Shown here: piece by piece, positions 53,656 through 63,489 of the stretch | How positions within the stretch are numbered: the first letter of the stretch is position 1 | Layout: each line of letters begins with the position of its first letter | Assembly: GCF_001465595.2 (NCBI RefSeq) | Contig: NZ_CP013481.2 | Span: 3,348,001 to 3,412,000, forward strand | Source of the DNA: Pandoraea apista | Lineage (GTDB): Bacteria > Pseudomonadota > Gammaproteobacteria > Burkholderiales > Burkholderiaceae | DNA: 64,000 nucleotides | Direction of reading: 5' to 3' | Notes under the pieces: model-generated | The model's database searches: none | Told to the model about the DNA's origin: nothing | What the model saw: the letters and a program-made list of their open reading frames with translations, nothing else | Translations under genes and position numbers: made by a program

Positions 53656-55953
53656 TTACCGTCGACGCGACGACACCACGCCCGCCACGCCGGTGAGTTG
53701 CGCAAGCGCCCGCTGTAACTGACCGCCATCGCGCACTTCCACGGTGAACTGCATGAATGCCTGAGTCCCACGCGACTGCGTACTAACCCCCGTGACATTG
53801 AGCTTCTCGCGCGAGAACACTTCAGAGATATCGCGCAACAATCCCTGACGGTCCGTCGCCTCGATCTGAATGTTCACCGGATATGCTGCCACGCCGCGCC
53901 CTTCGAGCACGTCCGCCGACCACGCGGTCTGAATCACCCGTTCGGGCGAGCGGGCCTTCATGGACTGGAAACTCGCGCAATCCTGACGGTGGATCGATAC
54001 CCCCTTGCCCCGCGTGACGAACCCCACAATCGGGTCCGGCGGTGCCGGCCGGCAGCACTTTGCCAACTGCGTGAGCAACGCGCCGACGCCGACCACCAGC
54101 ACCCCGCTCTTGGCCCCCTGAGTGACACTCGTGTCGAGACTCTTCTTCGCGACGAGTGTATCCTCGTCACGAGGCTCCGGCCCCGGCAAATTGCCCGAAA
54201 GCGCCTGCTCGACATGCCGCAGACTGAACTCATCCTTGGCGATGGACGCGTAGAGATCGTCCGGCGTCCGGAATCCCAGGCGAGTCGCCAGTTCCTCCAG
54301 ATTGACCGACGTCTTGCCTTCGCGCTGCAACGTCTTGTCGATGAGCGTGCGTCCGTGGGCAATCGTCTCTTCGAGGTCGATGGCATTGAACCACTGGCGC
54401 ACCTTCTGACGCGCCCGATGGCTCTGCAAATACCCCAACTGTGAATTGAGCCAATCGCGCGACGGACCACCCTGCTTGACCGTCACGATCTCGACCGTCT
54501 GCCCGTTCTGCAACGGCGTATTGAGCGGCACCATTGCACCGTCGACACGGGCGCCACGGCAGCGGTGGCCCAGCTCCGAGTGCAGGTGATAAGCAAAATC
54601 TACCGGCGTCGCCCCCTGCGGCAACGAAATCACGCGGGCCTGCGGCGTCAGCACGTAAATATGGTCGTCGATGGTCGCGCGTTTGAGTTGCTCCCACGGC
54701 TGCACGGCACCTTCTGCGCCCACCGTATCCGCAACGTCGTCTTTCCACGCCAGCAACTGACGCAACCACGCGATCTTTTCGTCGTAGGCCTCGTTCGCCG
54801 AAAACGCACCGCCGTAACCGCGCTGCCCGGCTTCCTTATAGCGCCAGTGGGCTGCAATGCCATACTCGGCGAAGTGATGCATTTCGTGCGTGCGAATCTG
54901 CACTTCGAACGCCCGTCCGTCGTCACCGATCACCACGGTGTGCAGCGACTTGTAACCGTTGGGCTTCGGGCGCGAAATGTAGTCGTCGAATTCTTTCGGA
55001 ATCGGTTGCCACAAGTTATGGACAATGCCCAGCACCGTGTAGCAATCCTTGATGTCGTCGACGATGACACGGAACGCTCGCACATCGTACAGCTCGGCGA
55101 AATCGACAGCCTTGCCGCGCATCTTTTTCCAGATGCTGTAGATGTGCTTCGGCCGCCCCGACACCTCGGCCTTGACGCCCGCACGGGCCAATTCGTCCTG
55201 CAAGCGCTGAATGGCTCCTTCGATGAAGGTCTGCCGCTCGACCCGCTTCTCTTCGAGCAGTTTCGCGATCTGCTTGTACGTGACCGGTTCGAGGAAGCGG
55301 AACGCGAGATCTTCGAGTTCCCACTTCAGTTGCCAGATCCCCAGACGATTCGCGAGCGGCGCGTAGATCTCGAGTACATCGTGCGGCATGTCCTCGGGCG
55401 GCGCCTTCTTTTCTGCCGCATACCAGCGCAGCGATTGAAGACGCGACGCCAGCCGGATCATCACCACGCGAATGTCCTGCGCAAACGCGAGCAGCATCTT
55501 GCGCAACCCTTCGACCTGCGACTTGCGCTCAGCCGACGCGTCGCGATCACGCCCATCGGACGGCATGGCCTGCGCGGCGCGCGAGCCCGCGCCGGAGAGC
55601 CGTTGCAGCTTGCGCACGTCGATCACGAGCGTGGCCACTTCGGCGCCAAAGGTCTGGGTCAGCGTGGCTTGTGGGTCCGGCAGAAACTCGGCCGCCGAGA
55701 ACAACGCCGCTGCCTGATGGGTCGCCTCGTCCACGCGCAGCGTGTCGAGAATTGCGAGCATGCCGCGCGCATGCGCCATGATCGGCTCACCGGACGAGAG
55801 CACATGGTCCGCGCACAACTTCTCGGCAAACGCGAGGGCATCGCCAAGCGTAGCGGGCAGTGGCGTCTCGCCTCCACCCGTTGGCGAATTCGCAGCACCG
55901 GGCGCCGTTGTCGAATGAGTCCCTGCGGATGTCGGTGCTTGATGTTGGTTCAT
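53656..55953 (-). CDS. relA: (p)ppGpp synthetase RelA
   Basis: 765 residues. The HD hydrolase motif is degenerate (FS at residues 85-86 instead of HD), so this is a synthetase-only RelA rather than SpoT. Then the RelA/SpoT synthetase domain (YSIWKKMRGKAVDFAELYDVRAFRVIV; RPKPNGYKSLHTVV), TGS domain (VLTPQARVISLPQGATPVDFAYHLHSELGHRCRGA), conserved Cys region and C-terminal ACT domain. Senses uncharged tRNA on ribosomes and makes the alarmone in amino-acid starvation. Confidence 0.97.
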   Translation of the reverse strand: MNQHQAPTSAGTHSTTAPGAANSPTGGGETPLPATLGDALAFAEKLCADHVLSSGEPIMAHARGMLAILDTLRVDEATHQAAALFSAAEFLPDPQATLTQTFGAEVATLVIDVRKLQRLSGAGSRAAQAMPSDGRDRDASAERKSQVEGLRKMLLAFAQDIRVVMIRLASRLQSLRWYAAEKKAPPEDMPHDVLEIYAPLANRLGIWQLKWELEDLAFRFLEPVTYKQIAKLLEEKRVERQTFIEGAIQRLQDELARAGVKAEVSGRPKHIYSIWKKMRGKAVDFAELYDVRAFRVIVDDIKDCYTVLGIVHNLWQPIPKEFDDYISRPKPNGYKSLHTVVIGDDGRAFEVQIRTHEMHHFAEYGIAAHWRYKEAGQRGYGGAFSANEAYDEKIAWLRQLLAWKDDVADTVGAEGAVQPWEQLKRATIDDHIYVLTPQARVISLPQGATPVDFAYHLHSELGHRCRGARVDGAMVPLNTPLQNGQTVEIVTVKQGGPSRDWLNSQLGYLQSHRARQKVRQWFNAIDLEETIAHGRTLIDKTLQREGKTSVNLEELATRLGFRTPDDLYASIAKDEFSLRHVEQALSGNLPGPEPRDEDTLVAKKSLDTSVTQGAKSGVLVVGVGALLTQLAKCCRPAPPDPIVGFVTRGKGVSIHRQDCASFQSMKARSPERVIQTAWSADVLEGRGVAAYPVNIQIEATDRQGLLRDISEVFSREKLNVTGVSTQSRGTQAFMQFTVEVRDGGQLQRALAQLTGVAGVVSSRRR

Positions 55954-56000
55954 GTCGGAACACGGGGCGACCAGCGCCCCTGATGATGCGGGTCGGGGAC

Positions 56001-56357
56001 TCAGCTTTCGCGCTGAGCCGCCACGACCACGATTTCAACGAGCATGGCAGGGTCGGCGAGCAACGCCTGCACCGTGGCGCGCGGGGGCGCATTGCCAGCA
56101 GGCACCCACTCGTCCCACACTTGATTCATCTCACCAAAATACTTCATGTCGGAAATGAAGATCTGACACGACAGAATCAGCGTCTTGTCGCTGTTCGCTT
56201 CCGCGAGCAGACGGTCGATATGCGCGAGTACCTGACGCGTTTGACCCGCCATGTCCTGCGAGCGGTCGTCGGGCGTCTGGCCGGCGAGATAAACCGTGCC
56301 GTTATGCACCGCCATGTCCGACCAGCGCTTTTCGACGTAGAAACGTTGTACTGCCAT
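56001..56357 (-). CDS. RidA/YjgF-family protein
   Basis: 118 residues. GTVYLAGQTPDDRSQDMAGQTRQVLAHIDRLLAEAN and the C-terminal PARATVQALL-type block (PPRATVQALLADPAMLVEIVVVAA), carrying the conserved Arg (P-R-A). RidA-type proteins hydrolyse reactive enamines and imines. ATG 56357 has GAGGAG upstream. Ends 47 bases before relA on the same strand. Confidence 0.93.
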   Translation of the reverse strand: MAVQRFYVEKRWSDMAVHNGTVYLAGQTPDDRSQDMAGQTRQVLAHIDRLLAEANSDKTLILSCQIFISDMKYFGEMNQVWDEWVPAGNAPPRATVQALLADPAMLVEIVVVAAQRES

Positions 56358-56423
56358 GATGTAAGACTCCTCGTGTTCTGCTAACTTCGGACTCGCCCAC
56401 CGCACCCTGCCATCCGGCAAGCG

Positions 56424-57302
56424 TCAATCGGCATATCCGTCAAAAAATCGGCGTGCGATCTCGATCTGATCTGCATGCACAAACGTCGGCGCGTGTCCCA
56501 CACCGGCGATTTCCACGGCGCGCGCGTGTTGCGCGTGCGCCAACATTTGTTCCATGGTCGCTCGCGACAGCAGATCCGATTCCTCACCGCGCACCACCAG
56601 CGTGCGACCGGAAAACGCCGAGAGCGACGCCCAAAGTACCGCTTCGCCTGCGGCGATGGCCTCGGGCGAAGCCGCCGTAAAGGCCGCTCCGATAGAAGGA
56701 TCGTAGCGCAATACGTAGCCATCGCCTTCGGTCTTGAGCAGTGGCTCGCACAGCGCAAGCCACTCCTCGCGCGTATGCGGCCCGAACGCCGAAGAGATCG
56801 ACCAGAGGTAGTCCGCCGCCTCGTCCATCGAGGAAAATCGCTTCGGAATCCCTACGTATTGACCGATGCGCGCCAATGCCGAGGCGTCGATATGCGGCCC
56901 TACATCGTTGAGCAGCAAGCTGCGAATCGGCGTATCCGGCAGACCAGCCAGTCCCATGCCGATCAAACCGCCCATCGACGTGCCGAACCAATCCACCGAC
57001 GAAACGCCGAGCCGTGCGATCAACGTCACCATATCCGAGACGTACTGCGGCACGACGTAGCCCGCCGGATTCGCCAACCATGACGATTGCCCGCGCCCAA
57101 CCACATCAGGACACACCACACGGTAGTCGTTCGCGAGTGTCTTCGCCAGCGCGTCAAAATCGCGCCCGCACCGGGTGAGTCCGTGCACGCACACCAGCAC
57201 CCGTGAGTTTTCGGGGTCGCCCCACTCCGTGTACGCCATTCGATGCAAACCGGAGGGACTCAGACACTGAACGTTCGACAGACGCGGCACGTGGCTCGAC
57301 AT
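56424..57302 (-). CDS. Alpha/beta-fold hydrolase
   Basis: 292 residues. Nucleophile elbow WFGTSMGGLIG (Ser in GTSMGG), oxyanion region CVHGLTRCGRDFDALA, and a late histidine in VGHAPTFVHADQ. Start ATG 57302 chosen on family alignment; a longer frame is possible. Substrate unknown. Followed by RidA after 66 bases. Confidence 0.92.
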   Translation of the reverse strand: MSSHVPRLSNVQCLSPSGLHRMAYTEWGDPENSRVLVCVHGLTRCGRDFDALAKTLANDYRVVCPDVVGRGQSSWLANPAGYVVPQYVSDMVTLIARLGVSSVDWFGTSMGGLIGMGLAGLPDTPIRSLLLNDVGPHIDASALARIGQYVGIPKRFSSMDEAADYLWSISSAFGPHTREEWLALCEPLLKTEGDGYVLRYDPSIGAAFTAASPEAIAAGEAVLWASLSAFSGRTLVVRGEESDLLSRATMEQMLAHAQHARAVEIAGVGHAPTFVHADQIEIARRFFDGYAD

Positions 57303-57465
57303 GGCAGACTCATCGGATCGGTTTCCAGACCCGAATTCTACCGCGCTTGTCCGGAACCGTACGCTAGAATGAGGCGACTCATGAGCCGCATCAGACCGCA
57401 ATTCGCGGGCGCGCTCGTCGACACGGGGCAAATCCCCCACCCTTCATCCGCACGGAGACGATGCA

Positions 57466-58257
57466 ATGCTGAAAGGAAAAATCGCCCTCGTGACCGGCTC
57501 GACCAGCGGTATCGGTTTAGGCATGGCACAGGCGCTGGCGGCACAGGGAGCCACGCTCATCACGAACGGCTTCGGCGACGCCGATGCGGCTCGCAAGGCC
57601 ATTGCATATGCTGCGGCCAAAGCAGGTCACACCGGCACACAGGTTGGCTATCACGGTGCCGACATGAGTCGTGCCAGCGAAATCGAAGCGATGATGCAAT
57701 ACGCCGAGTCGACATTCGGCGGCGTCGACATTCTGGTCAACAACGCGGGCATTCAGCACGTTGCCGAAATTCAGGATTTTCCGACGGACAAATGGGACGC
57801 GATCATCGCAATCAACCTGACGTCGGCGTTTCACACCACGCGACTCGCCTTGCCCGGCATGCGCCAGCGCAACTGGGGACGGATCATCAACATCGCCTCG
57901 GTCCACGGACTTGTCGGTTCGGCGGGCAAGTCGGCATATGTTGCAGCCAAACACGGCATTGTCGGCCTGACGAAAGTCACCGCGCTGGAAAACGCGCAAA
58001 CGGGTGTCACGGCCAACGCGATCTGCCCGGGCTTCGTGCTCACACCGCTCGTGCAGAAACAAATCGACGACCGCGCTGCACGCGAGCGTCTTTCCGGCGA
58101 CGAAGCAAAACGTTCGCTGTTGGGTGAAAAGCAACCTTCGGGCGAATTCGTGACACCGGAGCAACTCGGCGCGCTGGCCGTTTTTCTTTGCAGCGATGCC
58201 GGCGCACAAGTCCGCGGTGTGGCATGGAACATGGACGGCGGCTGGGTCGCGCAATAA
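57466..58257 (+). CDS. D-3-hydroxybutyrate dehydrogenase
   Basis: 263 residues, classical SDR: GSTSGIG (cofactor), NNAG, catalytic Ser in IASVHG, YVAAK (Tyr-x3-Lys). The VHGLVGSAGKSAYVAAKHG segment, GFVLTPLVQKQ and C-terminal WNMDGGWVAQ are hallmarks of bacterial 3-hydroxybutyrate dehydrogenases. Converts 3-hydroxybutyrate (from PHB) and NAD to acetoacetate. The ATG is preceded by GGAGACGATGCA. It faces the CoA transferase genes, which would activate acetoacetate. Confidence 0.94.
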   Translation: MLKGKIALVTGSTSGIGLGMAQALAAQGATLITNGFGDADAARKAIAYAAAKAGHTGTQVGYHGADMSRASEIEAMMQYAESTFGGVDILVNNAGIQHVAEIQDFPTDKWDAIIAINLTSAFHTTRLALPGMRQRNWGRIINIASVHGLVGSAGKSAYVAAKHGIVGLTKVTALENAQTGVTANAICPGFVLTPLVQKQIDDRAARERLSGDEAKRSLLGEKQPSGEFVTPEQLGALAVFLCSDAGAQVRGVAWNMDGGWVAQ

Positions 58258-58341
58258 TCAATGCCAAGCCTGCGGCGCACGGTGAAAGCCCGAACGTAAG
58301 CGCCGGACACGACTTGCTGGCGCTGCTGACGTCATGAAAAC

Positions 58342-58372
58342 AAAACGGGCGGGGAAATTCCCCGCCCGTTTT
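58342..58372. terminator. Bidirectional terminator after 3-hydroxybutyrate dehydrogenase and scoB
   Basis: A perfect 13-bp stem (AAAACGGGCGGGG/CCCCGCCCGTTTT) with a 5-base loop, A4 and T4 flanks, between the convergent genes. Confidence 0.88.
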
Positions 58373-58481
58373 GCCTTCCACCGGTCACCGGGTTCAACGG
58401 CCACGGCAACCCTCAGCAACACTGCGCGTCAGACGCCTCCCGCGAGCGTGTCGCAGGGACGGCCGACACATCACTTAAGCC

Positions 58482-59120
58482 TCAAACGGCGCTCGTATCG
58501 AGCGGCGCCCCGGTCTTCTGCGAAATTTCTTCCTTCGTCACACCCGGTGCCAGCTCGACAACTTTCAGACCATCCGGCGTCACATCGATCACACCGAGAT
58601 CGGTGATGATGCGATTGACCACGCCAACGCCTGTGAGCGGCAGATCGCAGGCTTTCAAGATCTTATGGGCGTCGCCCTTGGCCACGTGCTCCATGAGCAC
58701 GACCACACGGCCCACGCCAGCAACGAGGTCCATCGCGCCGCCCATGCCCTTGATCATCTTGCCAGGAATCATCCAGTTCGCGAGGTCGCCTTTCTCACTG
58801 ACTTGCATTGCGCCGAGGATCGCCAGATTGATGTGGCCGCCGCGGATCATTGCGAACGAATCCGCCGATGAGAAGATCGACGAGCCCGGCAGCGTTGTGA
58901 CCGTCTGCTTGCCCGCGTTGATCATGTCGGCATCGACTTCGTCTTCCGTCGGAAACGGGCCGATCCCGAGCAGGCCATTCTCCGATTGCAGCCAGACTTC
59001 CATACCTGCCGGCACATGGTTCGCCACCAGCGTGGGCAACCCGATACCGAGGTTCACGTAAAAGCCGTCTTCCAGCTCGCGCGCCGCGCGCGCAGCCATT
59101 TCATCACGATTCCATGCCAT
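58482..59120 (-). CDS. scoB: 3-oxoacid (succinyl-CoA:acetoacetate) CoA transferase subunit B
   Basis: 212 residues. The catalytic Glu is in [40 protein letters not shown] blocks follow the family. Moves CoA from succinyl-CoA to acetoacetate. Subunit A is 23 bases upstream on the same strand. Confidence 0.95.
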   Translation of the reverse strand: MAWNRDEMAARAARELEDGFYVNLGIGLPTLVANHVPAGMEVWLQSENGLLGIGPFPTEDEVDADMINAGKQTVTTLPGSSIFSSADSFAMIRGGHINLAILGAMQVSEKGDLANWMIPGKMIKGMGGAMDLVAGVGRVVVLMEHVAKGDAHKILKACDLPLTGVGVVNRIITDLGVIDVTPDGLKVVELAPGVTKEEISQKTGAPLDTSAV

Positions 59121-59143
59121 GGTTATCTCCTTGATCTCGGCGC

Positions 59144-59842
59144 TTACTTGGCACGTACCGTGCGCTGTTCGATGCGTTTTTCCGGATGCGCGTTCAGCAC
59201 GATACGCTGAACGAAGATACCGGGCAGATGCACGTCGTCCGGATCGATCGAACCGGTATCGACCAGCTCTTCGACTTCGACGATCGTGATCTTGCCGGCC
59301 ATGGCGGCCATCGGGTTGAAATTACGCGCAGTGCGATTGAACACAAGGTTACCGGCGCGATCGGCCTTGGCAGCCTTCACGAGTGCGACGTCGGCACGAA
59401 GCGAGCGCTCCATGACGTAGGTCTCGCCGTCGAACTCGCGCGTTTCCTTGCCTTCGGCAACCACGGTACCCACACCGGTCTTCGTGAAGAACGCCGGAAT
59501 GCCGGCACCACCAGCGCGCAGCTTTTCGGCCAGCGTGCCTTGTGGCGTGAATTCGAGTTCGAGTTCACCGGCCAGATACTGGCGCTCGAATTCCTTGTTC
59601 TCGCCAACGTACGAGGAAATCATCTTTTTGATCTGACGCGTCTCGAGCAGCAGACCCAGACCGAAGCCATCCACCCCGGCATTATTGCTGATGCAGGTGA
59701 GCCCCTTGACCCCCGAGTCGCGCAGCGCGGCGATCAGGGCCTCCGGAATGCCACACAGGCCGAAGCCGCCGACAGCGAGCGTTTGCCCGTCTGCGACGAC
59801 ACCGGCAAGCGCCTCCTTGGCGCTGGCGTATACCTTGTTCAT
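59144..59842 (-). CDS. scoA: 3-oxoacid CoA transferase subunit A
   Basis: 232 residues; [19 protein letters not shown] (glycine-rich CoA loop) near the start and [24 protein letters not shown] in the middle. First gene of scoAB, divergent from a PAS-LuxR regulator. Confidence 0.95.
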   Translation of the reverse strand: MNKVYASAKEALAGVVADGQTLAVGGFGLCGIPEALIAALRDSGVKGLTCISNNAGVDGFGLGLLLETRQIKKMISSYVGENKEFERQYLAGELELEFTPQGTLAEKLRAGGAGIPAFFTKTGVGTVVAEGKETREFDGETYVMERSLRADVALVKAAKADRAGNLVFNRTARNFNPMAAMAGKITIVEVEELVDTGSIDPDDVHLPGIFVQRIVLNAHPEKRIEQRTVRAK

Positions 59843-60073
59843 CGTTTGTCCCTTTCCCTCGGTTGAGAATTGAAATTATGCCGCGCTCTCACGCGTTGCG
59901 AGGCTTGTGTTACCCCGCCCATCGCCGGGACAACACACCTCATGCAATCATAGAGCTTACGGTGGCGTGCAAATGGGGCACAATACGTGAAATTACATAT
60001 CTTCCCGCGCACCGAGCCGCAGCCACCGCCGCGCTGCACCGGCACGCGGCCTGACCGGACCCGCACTGCCCCC

Positions 60074-60619
60074 ATGCCGACGTTCGACTACCAGACAGCT
60101 TTCCACATCGCGCCAGTCGGCTTGGTCATTTCCCGCCAGCGCATCATCGAAGACTGCAATCGTCAGCTCGGCAAGATCTTCGGCTACGACCACGAAACCC
60201 TCATCGGCCAGTCATTTCAGGTGCTCTACCCGTCGCCGAAGGAGTTCGAGCGCATTGGCGAGCGCATTCCCCCGATCATGAGCACCCAAGGGGTCTACGC
60301 CGACGAGCGCATCATGCGCCGTGCAAATGGCGAGCTGTTCTGGTGCCACGTGACGGGGCGTTCGCTCGACGTACAGGACCCCCATGCCGCCGGGCTCTGG
60401 ACCTTCGAAGACATGTCGGCCACGCGCCGCGTCGCCGTAGCCCTGACCGCACGTGAACGCGAAATCGCAGCACAGCTCGTGCAGGGCAAGACCAGCAAGC
60501 AGATCGGCAAGATTCTCGAGATCAGCCCGCGCACCGTCGATATCTATCGCGCACGTCTGATGCAGAAGTATGGCGCCGGCACAGCCACGGAACTCGTTCA
60601 GCGGTTGCTCGGAAACTGA
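60074..60619 (+). CDS. PAS-LuxR transcriptional regulator divergent from scoAB
   Basis: 181 residues. N-terminal PAS domain (APVGLVISRQRIIEDCNRQLGKIFGYDHETLIGQSFQVLYPS) and C-terminal LuxR-type HTH (LTAREREIAAQLVQGKTSKQIGKILEISPRTVDIYRARLMQKYG). No membrane segment or receiver domain. Its position opposite scoAB suggests it controls ketone-body use in response to a bound ligand or redox signal. Start ATG 60074; a 29-residue in-frame extension is possible. Confidence 0.9.
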   Translation: MPTFDYQTAFHIAPVGLVISRQRIIEDCNRQLGKIFGYDHETLIGQSFQVLYPSPKEFERIGERIPPIMSTQGVYADERIMRRANGELFWCHVTGRSLDVQDPHAAGLWTFEDMSATRRVAVALTAREREIAAQLVQGKTSKQIGKILEISPRTVDIYRARLMQKYGAGTATELVQRLLGN

Positions 60620-60691
60620 TCCGCTTGCAGGCAGGTATGCGCGGCGCGGGCAATGCGCCTCGTCCTGCCTCGCCAGGCCCCGAAGGCGATC

Positions 60692-61105
60692 TCAAGTCAT
60701 CAACGCCCGCACGGCTTCCGGCAACGGCACGGATTTCTCCTCCTTGTAATTCACCCAGACGATCTTCGCACCGCCTTCGGCAACGACTACGTCAGGCGTA
60801 TCTGCGCGGCGCAACTCGAAACGCGTATCGACACTACTACGCCCCGGTGCGCCCACGAACATGCGGCAATCGATATCGCCCGGATAGCGCAACTGACGCA
60901 GGAACGTCATGTTCGCATTGATGATGACTGGCCCCTCCCCCGTCGAACTCTCTTCCGACGCAATGTTCAGGGATTCAAGCCAGGAGATACGCACTTGCTC
61001 CATGTACCGGAAGTACACGGTATTGTTGACATGCCCGAATGCATCCATATCGCCCCAGCGAATGGGCATGCTCATACGAAAGACTTCTTTGTATTCTGAC
61101 GACAC
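60692..61105 (-). CDS. Acyl-CoA thioesterase (4HBT hotdog family)
   Basis: 137 residues; IRWGDMDAFGHVNNTVYFRYMEQVRISWLE contains the DxxGHVNN active-site motif of YbgC/4HBT thioesterases. Start is GTG at 61105, with GGGGA 8 bases ahead. Hydrolyses an acyl-CoA, chain length unknown. Confidence 0.93.
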   Translation of the reverse strand: MSSEYKEVFRMSMPIRWGDMDAFGHVNNTVYFRYMEQVRISWLESLNIASEESSTGEGPVIINANMTFLRQLRYPGDIDCRMFVGAPGRSSVDTRFELRRADTPDVVVAEGGAKIVWVNYKEEKSVPLPEAVRALMT

Positions 61106-61289
61106 TGCAAATTCCCCATGTTGAAAATCGACGCCCCGTCGTGCAATGACAGGGCGTCATGGGAATAAAGTGTAGCGCTTCGGACAGGTGGGCGTGCGGC
61201 ATCACGCGGCGATTTTCCGGGACCCGCAGCCATTTCGGAATGACGTGAGGGGGCTGCCTCGGACATTTCCGAAACAGCGCCACCTGCCA

Positions 61290-62354
61290 TTATCTGCGCA
61301 CGCTCACGTCGTGCGGCTTGTTGATCGGCGTGTCGTCTTTCACCGCCGCTTCCGCCTTTTCGACCAGATCGCGCCCGACGAGCGTTTTCCATTTCGTATA
61401 GACGGCACGCGTCGCGTCGACGAAGCGTTGACGCTGATCCGGCGTAAGCCGCGTGACCTTAACGCCGCGCGCCTCCAGATCTTCTAGGGTTCCGCGCCCG
61501 GTGCTCAGAAGGTCTTCTCGCGCCAGCGTTACCTCGAAGCGTGCAGCCTCCATCGCCGCCTCGCGAACAATGTCTCGGTCCTGCGGCGACCAACTGTCCC
61601 AGACCTGCCGGTTGACCACGAATACGATAGGATCGGCCACGTAATCCCATACCGTGACGTAACGCTGCCCCAACGTATCGAGTCTTACGTTGTTATAAAT
61701 CGTGATCGGATTTTCCTGACCATCGATTTTGCGCGTGCGTATCGCCCGCATCGCTTCGTTCCACGTCATCTGCGCCGGCACCGCACCCAGCGCCGTGAAG
61801 ATGTCGTTGAAGAGCAATGACCCGACAACGCGGAAACGCAATCCACGCATGTCTTCGGGCGCCCGAATCGGGCGCCGCGAATTACTCAGTTGCCGGAATC
61901 CGTTCTCCCCCCACGCGAGCGGCACAACCCCCTGTTCCTCCACACGGCGGAACAACTCGCGCCCCACGTCGCCTTGCGTGAGCGCGTCGAGCGACCGGTA
62001 GCCGCGCAGCAGGAAGGGCAGCGAGAACACATTGAATTCGGGGATCGCCGAAGACCAGTTGATCGTCGAGCCGACCGCCATGTCGATCACGCCCTGACGC
62101 AATGCCGTGAACTCACGCGTCTGATCGCCACCCACGAGCGTCGCGCCCGGGTGCAGCCGTATGTTGATGCGCCCGCGAGTGCGCTCGCGCACAATGTCGG
62201 CCCAGAGCTGTGTGCCTTTGCCCCACGGAGTGCCGGCATCCGGCACGATCGACAGCGAGTATTCGGCCTTATAGGGTTGCGCGGCCGCAGGCAGCGCGGT
62301 GACGGCGAGGGCAAGCGCGACTCCGATGAGCCCCCGCCAGCCTTGATTACGCAT
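61290..62354 (-). CDS. TRAP transporter solute-binding protein (DctP family)
   Basis: 354 residues. Signal peptide MRNQGWRGLIGVALALAVTALPAAAQ; then DctP features (GTPWGKGTQLWADIVRERTRGRINIRLHPG; LRFRVVGSLLFNDIFTALGAVPAQMTWNEAMRAIRTRKIDGQENP). The conserved Arg is in RGLRFRV. No DctQ/DctM membrane genes lie beside it, so it is an orphan binder. Binds an organic acid, identity unknown. Confidence 0.93.
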   Translation of the reverse strand: MRNQGWRGLIGVALALAVTALPAAAQPYKAEYSLSIVPDAGTPWGKGTQLWADIVRERTRGRINIRLHPGATLVGGDQTREFTALRQGVIDMAVGSTINWSSAIPEFNVFSLPFLLRGYRSLDALTQGDVGRELFRRVEEQGVVPLAWGENGFRQLSNSRRPIRAPEDMRGLRFRVVGSLLFNDIFTALGAVPAQMTWNEAMRAIRTRKIDGQENPITIYNNVRLDTLGQRYVTVWDYVADPIVFVVNRQVWDSWSPQDRDIVREAAMEAARFEVTLAREDLLSTGRGTLEDLEARGVKVTRLTPDQRQRFVDATRAVYTKWKTLVGRDLVEKAEAAVKDDTPINKPHDVSVRR

Positions 62355-62535
62355 GTTGTCCTCAAGATGATTCGGGATCCGACGTCAGCGCGACGCCTTT
62401 CGCGACCCCGTGAGCATCGGCAAATTATGCGCTTGTGCTCACGAGGCTGACTGCCTCGGACAATCCCCGATTGCCGCATTGCACAAGGCCTGCCCAATCG
62501 CCCGGATCATTAGGGCAGAAGCCCTGTGATAAGGG

Positions 62536-63312
62536 TCACCCAACCGCCAGACCGTCATCAACGGTCATGATCGAGCCGTTGATAAATCTGGAATCGTCCG
62601 AGGCCAGAAGCAGAATCAATCCGTCGAGATCGCTCGGCTCGCCCACCCGCTGACGCGGCAACATCTGAATCAACTTGCGACCTGCCTCGGTCTGCCAATG
62701 TTCGTGATTGATTTCGGTGTCGATATAGCCGGGACACAGCGCGTTCACATTGATGTTGTAGCGCCCCCATTCCAGTGCCATCGCGCGCGTCATATGAATG
62801 ACAGCGGCCTTGCTGACGCAATACACGCCGAGCATGGAAATCGCACGCTGCCCCGCCACCGACGCCACGTTAATGATCCGGTGCTGACGCTGCGGATCCC
62901 CCTTTGCACGCCGGATCATGCGCTTGGCGACTTCCTGCGCCACGAAAAAGGTACCCCGAGTATTCGTACCGAGAACGTAGTCGTATTCCTGAGGCGTGAC
63001 ATCGACCAGCCGTTGCTGCGCCGAAACCCCCGAGTTATTGATGAGAATGTCGATGGCGCCCGCCTCGGTCTCGGCGTGGGCAACGCCAGAGCGAATGCTG
63101 TCGTAGTCAGTCACGTCAAGCGGCACAACGTGTGCCGCCCCGCCCTGCGACTCGATCTCCGCCCTCAACTCCTTGAGCCGCTCCACGCGGCGGCTGGCGA
63201 GCACGACCTTCGCCCCGGCCTGGGCGAGCACCTTGGCAAACTGCATGCCGAGCCCGCTCGACGCTCCCGTCACCATTGCCACTTTGCCTTCCAGATTCAG
63301 CGAACGCCCCAT
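62536..63312 (-). CDS. Short-chain dehydrogenase/reductase
   Basis: 258 residues: GASSGLG, NNSG, Ser in VASVAG, YCVSK (Tyr-x3-Lys), ending FINGSIMTVDDGLAVG. Resembles 3-oxoacyl-reductase-like SDRs. Stands alone upstream of the TRAP binder. Substrate unknown. Confidence 0.92.
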   Translation of the reverse strand: MGRSLNLEGKVAMVTGASSGLGMQFAKVLAQAGAKVVLASRRVERLKELRAEIESQGGAAHVVPLDVTDYDSIRSGVAHAETEAGAIDILINNSGVSAQQRLVDVTPQEYDYVLGTNTRGTFFVAQEVAKRMIRRAKGDPQRQHRIINVASVAGQRAISMLGVYCVSKAAVIHMTRAMALEWGRYNINVNALCPGYIDTEINHEHWQTEAGRKLIQMLPRQRVGEPSDLDGLILLLASDDSRFINGSIMTVDDGLAVG

Positions 63313-63489
63313 CGTCGTCTCCCTCTAGCCCCACACCTGTTGATAAACGGCATCGCCGCAAGGCCCGCCGCTAGAGCTTCCTACCTACCAAACCGAACGA
63401 TCGTGCTATTAATATGCGGTTGCGAGGTGTTCCCCATTCCCGGAAAATGACCGCACCCACGAATTCTAACGTTTATAACAGGAGCATCA

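Noticed and set aside
54565..55983. 472-codon plus-strand frame
   Set aside because: Antisense to relA, no domain.
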